From contig DAOUFM010000093.1 of the NCBI GenBank assembly GCA_034429975.1, positions 1-6,833 on the forward strand: a stretch of DNA of 6,833 nt, written 5' to 3'. Position numbers and translations under genes: made by a program. The stretch comes from UBA6170 sp034429975 (GTDB lineage: Bacteria > Chloroflexota > Anaerolineae > Anaerolineales > Anaerolineaceae). Below the pieces are notes generated by a model, which saw only the letters and a list, made by a program, of their open reading frames with translations, had not been told where the DNA came from and made no database searches. Below are positions 4,352 to 6,833 of this stretch, piece after piece. How positions within the stretch are numbered: the first letter of the stretch is position 1; each line of letters begins with the position of its first letter.

Positions 4352-6833
4352 ATGCAAAAAACGCGCTGGTTTTTAACAATTTTATTTGTGCTCAGTCTTC
4401 TGGCTGGGATGCGACCGCTCAACGTGGTGTCGGCTCCCCCAGCCCCGGAAGAACCAACTGAAGAGCTTAGCACCCCGGAACCGGAGGAGTTCGACGGCTC
4501 GTTGGTACAGGCCTTCGAAGACCGCATCCAACGAATCGCGGCTTCAAAGTCAGAAGTGTTGGCTTTTGTGCTGTTTGAACCATTCATTGATCATGTGGTC
4601 TACTCCCAGGATGGCGTGACCGCATTAATCTGGTTGGGATTACGGGATCGTGACACTGGTGAGGTGATACCGGCTGAACCCGGGTTGGTGATCGCAAAAA
4701 TGAACAGCAATCAGAAAGGCCCTGGTGTTGGAAGCAACTGGGATTTAACCATGCAGGAAGATGTCGTTTGGCAGGCGCAATTTAATTCCCTGCCAGATGA
4801 TCTGATGAATGAAGATTTGAGAAATCGTTTCTCTGCTCCACCCACCTCTGAACCAAAAGGCGCAACTGTGTTTCGTGGTTATAAGCTCCCCTGGGCTGGC
4901 GGTCTCGCTAAAAGAATCACCGGTAGCATTGGGCATGTGTTAACCTATAAATCCTGCCCTACCTCCTGTTGGTTCGCCTATGACTTCTCGGATGGCACCA
5001 TGTTCCCGATTCTGGCTGCCAAAGGCGGCACCGTTTATATGTGGAAAGACACTCAACAGAACAATGATAAGAGTTCCACCGGTAATTACATTGTCTTGAA
5101 AGACGAATCAACCACGCCGACCACTTACCAGTTGTATTTACACCTGGCAAATAACTCCATTCCAGCGGCTCTAAAGGTCAAAGGGACACAGGTGGTTCAG
5201 GGTCAATTTATCGCGAATGCAGACAACACCGGAGCCAGCACAGGCAACCATTTGCATTTTCATGTGCATACCTCGGCTACATCCTATTGGGCTGTTTCAG
5301 TGGACATTCGTTTCGACGATGTTGATACCAACGATGGTATCCCACGGGCCTGTACTGAGGTAGATCAATTTCCTCAATATGGTACCCAGTGTCACCGCAA
5401 CCCGAAAGATTTTTACACCTCTGGCAATTTTGGCGCCTTTCCACCGAGCGGGGATCTGATCATGCCCGGTCATGGTGATGTGATTACTGATACTTCCGTC
5501 CTGGTCGGCGGTTGGGCATCAGACGATCTCAGCATTTCCAAAGTCCAGATCATTGCCCGCCCGAAAGGTGGCGATTGGGTGGAAGTTGGCCCTGCGATGA
5601 GTGGTACTTCCTATCTGACTGAGTTAAACCTATGCGAATCGAATCTGCCTGTTGGCCCAATCGATTTGGCTGTCAAGATCTTCGATTATGAAGGCAATCA
5701 AACCCGCAATCAGACCGGTCTGCGTACGATTGTGAACAATGCCCCCTGTAGCAAAATCCCGCCGCCGAGTCCGAATTGCAATCCCAATGATAACCAGGTT
5801 GCCCTCTTTACGCAAAAAGATTATCAGGGCACCTGTAAATTGTTCGGAGTTGGTGATTATGAAACTGCTGATGCATTGGGCGTGATTGGGGATAACAATG
5901 TGGAATCAATTCTGGTTGGAACAAATGTGCGCGCCATTTTGTATAATCGTGATTACAAGAGCTGGGGCTCAACAACGTTGCCCAATCGAAATGAAGCCTT
6001 TGAGGAAAATGACCCCAACCTGCTCGATAACCGTTTGGATCTAAACAAAACTTCATCCATGCAGGTCCAAACCAAAAACACCAAGCCTTATGCACCGGTA
6101 ATCGCTACAATTTTCAACGATTACAGCCGTAATACTGATTTAACTGCCCTATCATCCAGCGAATCTTATATCGTGGATTATAATGTGCGCGGGGCAATGC
6201 AGTTCAAAGCACAGTTAACGGGGCCGCTCAATAAAACCCTGGATTGGTCAAAACAAGCGAGCTGGTCACTAGGCTCTTTGCCGCCCGGCAACTACACCCT
6301 CACAGTCTGGGGCCGGAATTCAGCCGGCGAAAGCAGTGCCAGTGTAAAGAACTTCACGGTTGTTCAGGGCAGTTTACCTTCTGTTCCAACCGTGACAGCA
6401 CCGGTAACCTTTGACTTCGAAAGTGGTACACAGAATTGGGATGGCGTCCGGATGTGGTACCACACCACTTCGCCCAAAGGCAACAACCGTACCAAGGTCT
6501 GGTTGTTCAATGATGCCTACCCAGAAGCTACCAGCCCAGCTAACAATTTGGGTGACCCAAACATTGCTGGCGCCGATCTGACATCCCCACCGATTGCAAT
6601 TCCAGCAACGGGTACTTATTACCTGCGCTTTGACTACACCTATGAGACTGAAAGCTTCTTCCCTTATTATGATCAACGCTGGGTGCAGATCTCCGTCAAC
6701 GGTGGCCCTTTTGAAAACCTGATGCAGCTTTATTATGATGCGATTGCCTACCAGGAAGTGTATGCCTGGCTCACCAGCCCAGGGATCAATCTATCCGCCT
6801 ACGCGGGGAAAACCATTCGGGTGCGCTTTCATA
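4352..6833 (+). CDS. Secreted multidomain M23-like metallopeptidase, 3' end outside the window
   Basis: The frame is open for 827 codons and runs off the window, so the C terminus is missing. Residues 1-28 form a signal peptide (QKTRW, then a hydrophobic core near 7-19), followed by a Pro/Glu-rich linker (29-48). Residues 50-165 are an unassigned N-terminal region. Residues 170-325 resemble an M23 (LytM/lysostaphin) peptidase: YDFSDGTMFPILAAKGGTVY (210-229), GNYIVL (244-249), YLHL (262-265, H264), then STGNHLHFHVHT (296-307) with the H-x-H pair H300/H302. M23 enzymes usually cut peptidoglycan cross-links or other glycine-rich peptides. The expected zinc histidine four residues before D211 is Trp207, so activity is uncertain. 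Then come an Ig-like region (365-465), a beta/gamma-crystallin-like domain (482-572), a fibronectin-III-like domain (578-672) and the start of a jelly-roll or MAM-like domain (685-827). All eight cysteines lie between 202 and 495. The protein is probably extracellular or surface-bound. The peptidase family call is good; the domain names after it are by eye. Confidence 0.88.
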   Translation, partial: MQKTRWFLTILFVLSLLAGMRPLNVVSAPPAPEEPTEELSTPEPEEFDGSLVQAFEDRIQRIAASKSEVLAFVLFEPFIDHVVYSQDGVTALIWLGLRDRDTGEVIPAEPGLVIAKMNSNQKGPGVGSNWDLTMQEDVVWQAQFNSLPDDLMNEDLRNRFSAPPTSEPKGATVFRGYKLPWAGGLAKRITGSIGHVLTYKSCPTSCWFAYDFSDGTMFPILAAKGGTVYMWKDTQQNNDKSSTGNYIVLKDESTTPTTYQLYLHLANNSIPAALKVKGTQVVQGQFIANADNTGASTGNHLHFHVHTSATSYWAVSVDIRFDDVDTNDGIPRACTEVDQFPQYGTQCHRNPKDFYTSGNFGAFPPSGDLIMPGHGDVITDTSVLVGGWASDDLSISKVQIIARPKGGDWVEVGPAMSGTSYLTELNLCESNLPVGPIDLAVKIFDYEGNQTRNQTGLRTIVNNAPCSKIPPPSPNCNPNDNQVALFTQKDYQGTCKLFGVGDYETADALGVIGDNNVESILVGTNVRAILYNRDYKSWGSTTLPNRNEAFEENDPNLLDNRLDLNKTSSMQVQTKNTKPYAPVIATIFNDYSRNTDLTALSSSESYIVDYNVRGAMQFKAQLTGPLNKTLDWSKQASWSLGSLPPGNYTLTVWGRNSAGESSASVKNFTVVQGSLPSVPTVTAPVTFDFESGTQNWDGVRMWYHTTSPKGNNRTKVWLFNDAYPEATSPANNLGDPNIAGADLTSPPIAIPATGTYYLRFDYTYETESFFPYYDQRWVQISVNGGPFENLMQLYYDAIAYQEVYAWLTSPGINLSAYAGKTIRVRFH

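Noticed and set aside
4306..6676. Minus-strand frames of 61-100 codons and a plus-strand 77-codon frame in the right part
   Set aside because: All lie inside the single open frame from 4352 to the window end, which has a signal peptide and recognisable domains throughout.
1..6833. CRISPR array, tRNA or rRNA gene, insertion sequence or phage module
   Set aside because: Reading both strands showed no regularly spaced repeats, no cloverleaf-like or ribosomal sequence, and no transposase, integrase or phage protein.

Overview
The window looks like chromosomal DNA of a moderate-GC bacterium, most likely from Chloroflexota and perhaps class Anaerolineae. This rests on remembered family distributions, not on a search: the 172-aa protein resembles the DUF6391 family of cyanobacteria and Chloroflexota, and the large secreted M23-type protein resembles multidomain proteins I associate with Anaerolineae. 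No RNA gene, CRISPR array, insertion sequence, integrase or phage gene was seen.

Left part (6-2506, minus strand): a compact three-gene operon read right to left, made of an ABC ATPase (2506-1634) and two ABC-2-type permeases (1624-815 and 803-6). Gaps are 9 and 11 bases, and the strong Shine-Dalgarno of the last gene overlaps the stop codon of the gene before it. The two permeases look like diverged paralogues, so the expected product is a transporter of two different permeases and two copies of the ATPase. Its substrate cannot be read from sequence.

Centre (2507-2681): a 175-base AT-rich divergent promoter region. It carries a plausible extended -10 for the rightward genes, a weaker candidate for the ABC operon, and three copies of the heptamer AATTCTG (two direct, one inverted) at 13-14 base spacing next to the rightward promoter.

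Right part (2682-6833, plus strand): a DUF6391-like membrane protein (2682-3200) is followed after 10 bases by holA, the DNA polymerase III delta subunit (3211-4230). After a 121-base gap with a perfect 14-base palindrome comes the largest gene. It starts at 4352 and is still open at the window edge after 827 codons. It encodes a secreted multidomain protein: signal peptide, M23-like (LytM/lysostaphin) peptidase domain, Ig-like domain, beta/gamma-crystallin-like domain, fibronectin-III-like domain and a truncated jelly-roll/MAM-like domain.

The three blocks have no obvious common pathway. The best leads are the altered zinc site of the M23 domain, the mix of domains on that secreted protein, the HxxEH and HPNCG motifs of the DUF6391-like protein, and the heptamer array in the divergent promoter. 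I found no convincing new defence or mobile system.
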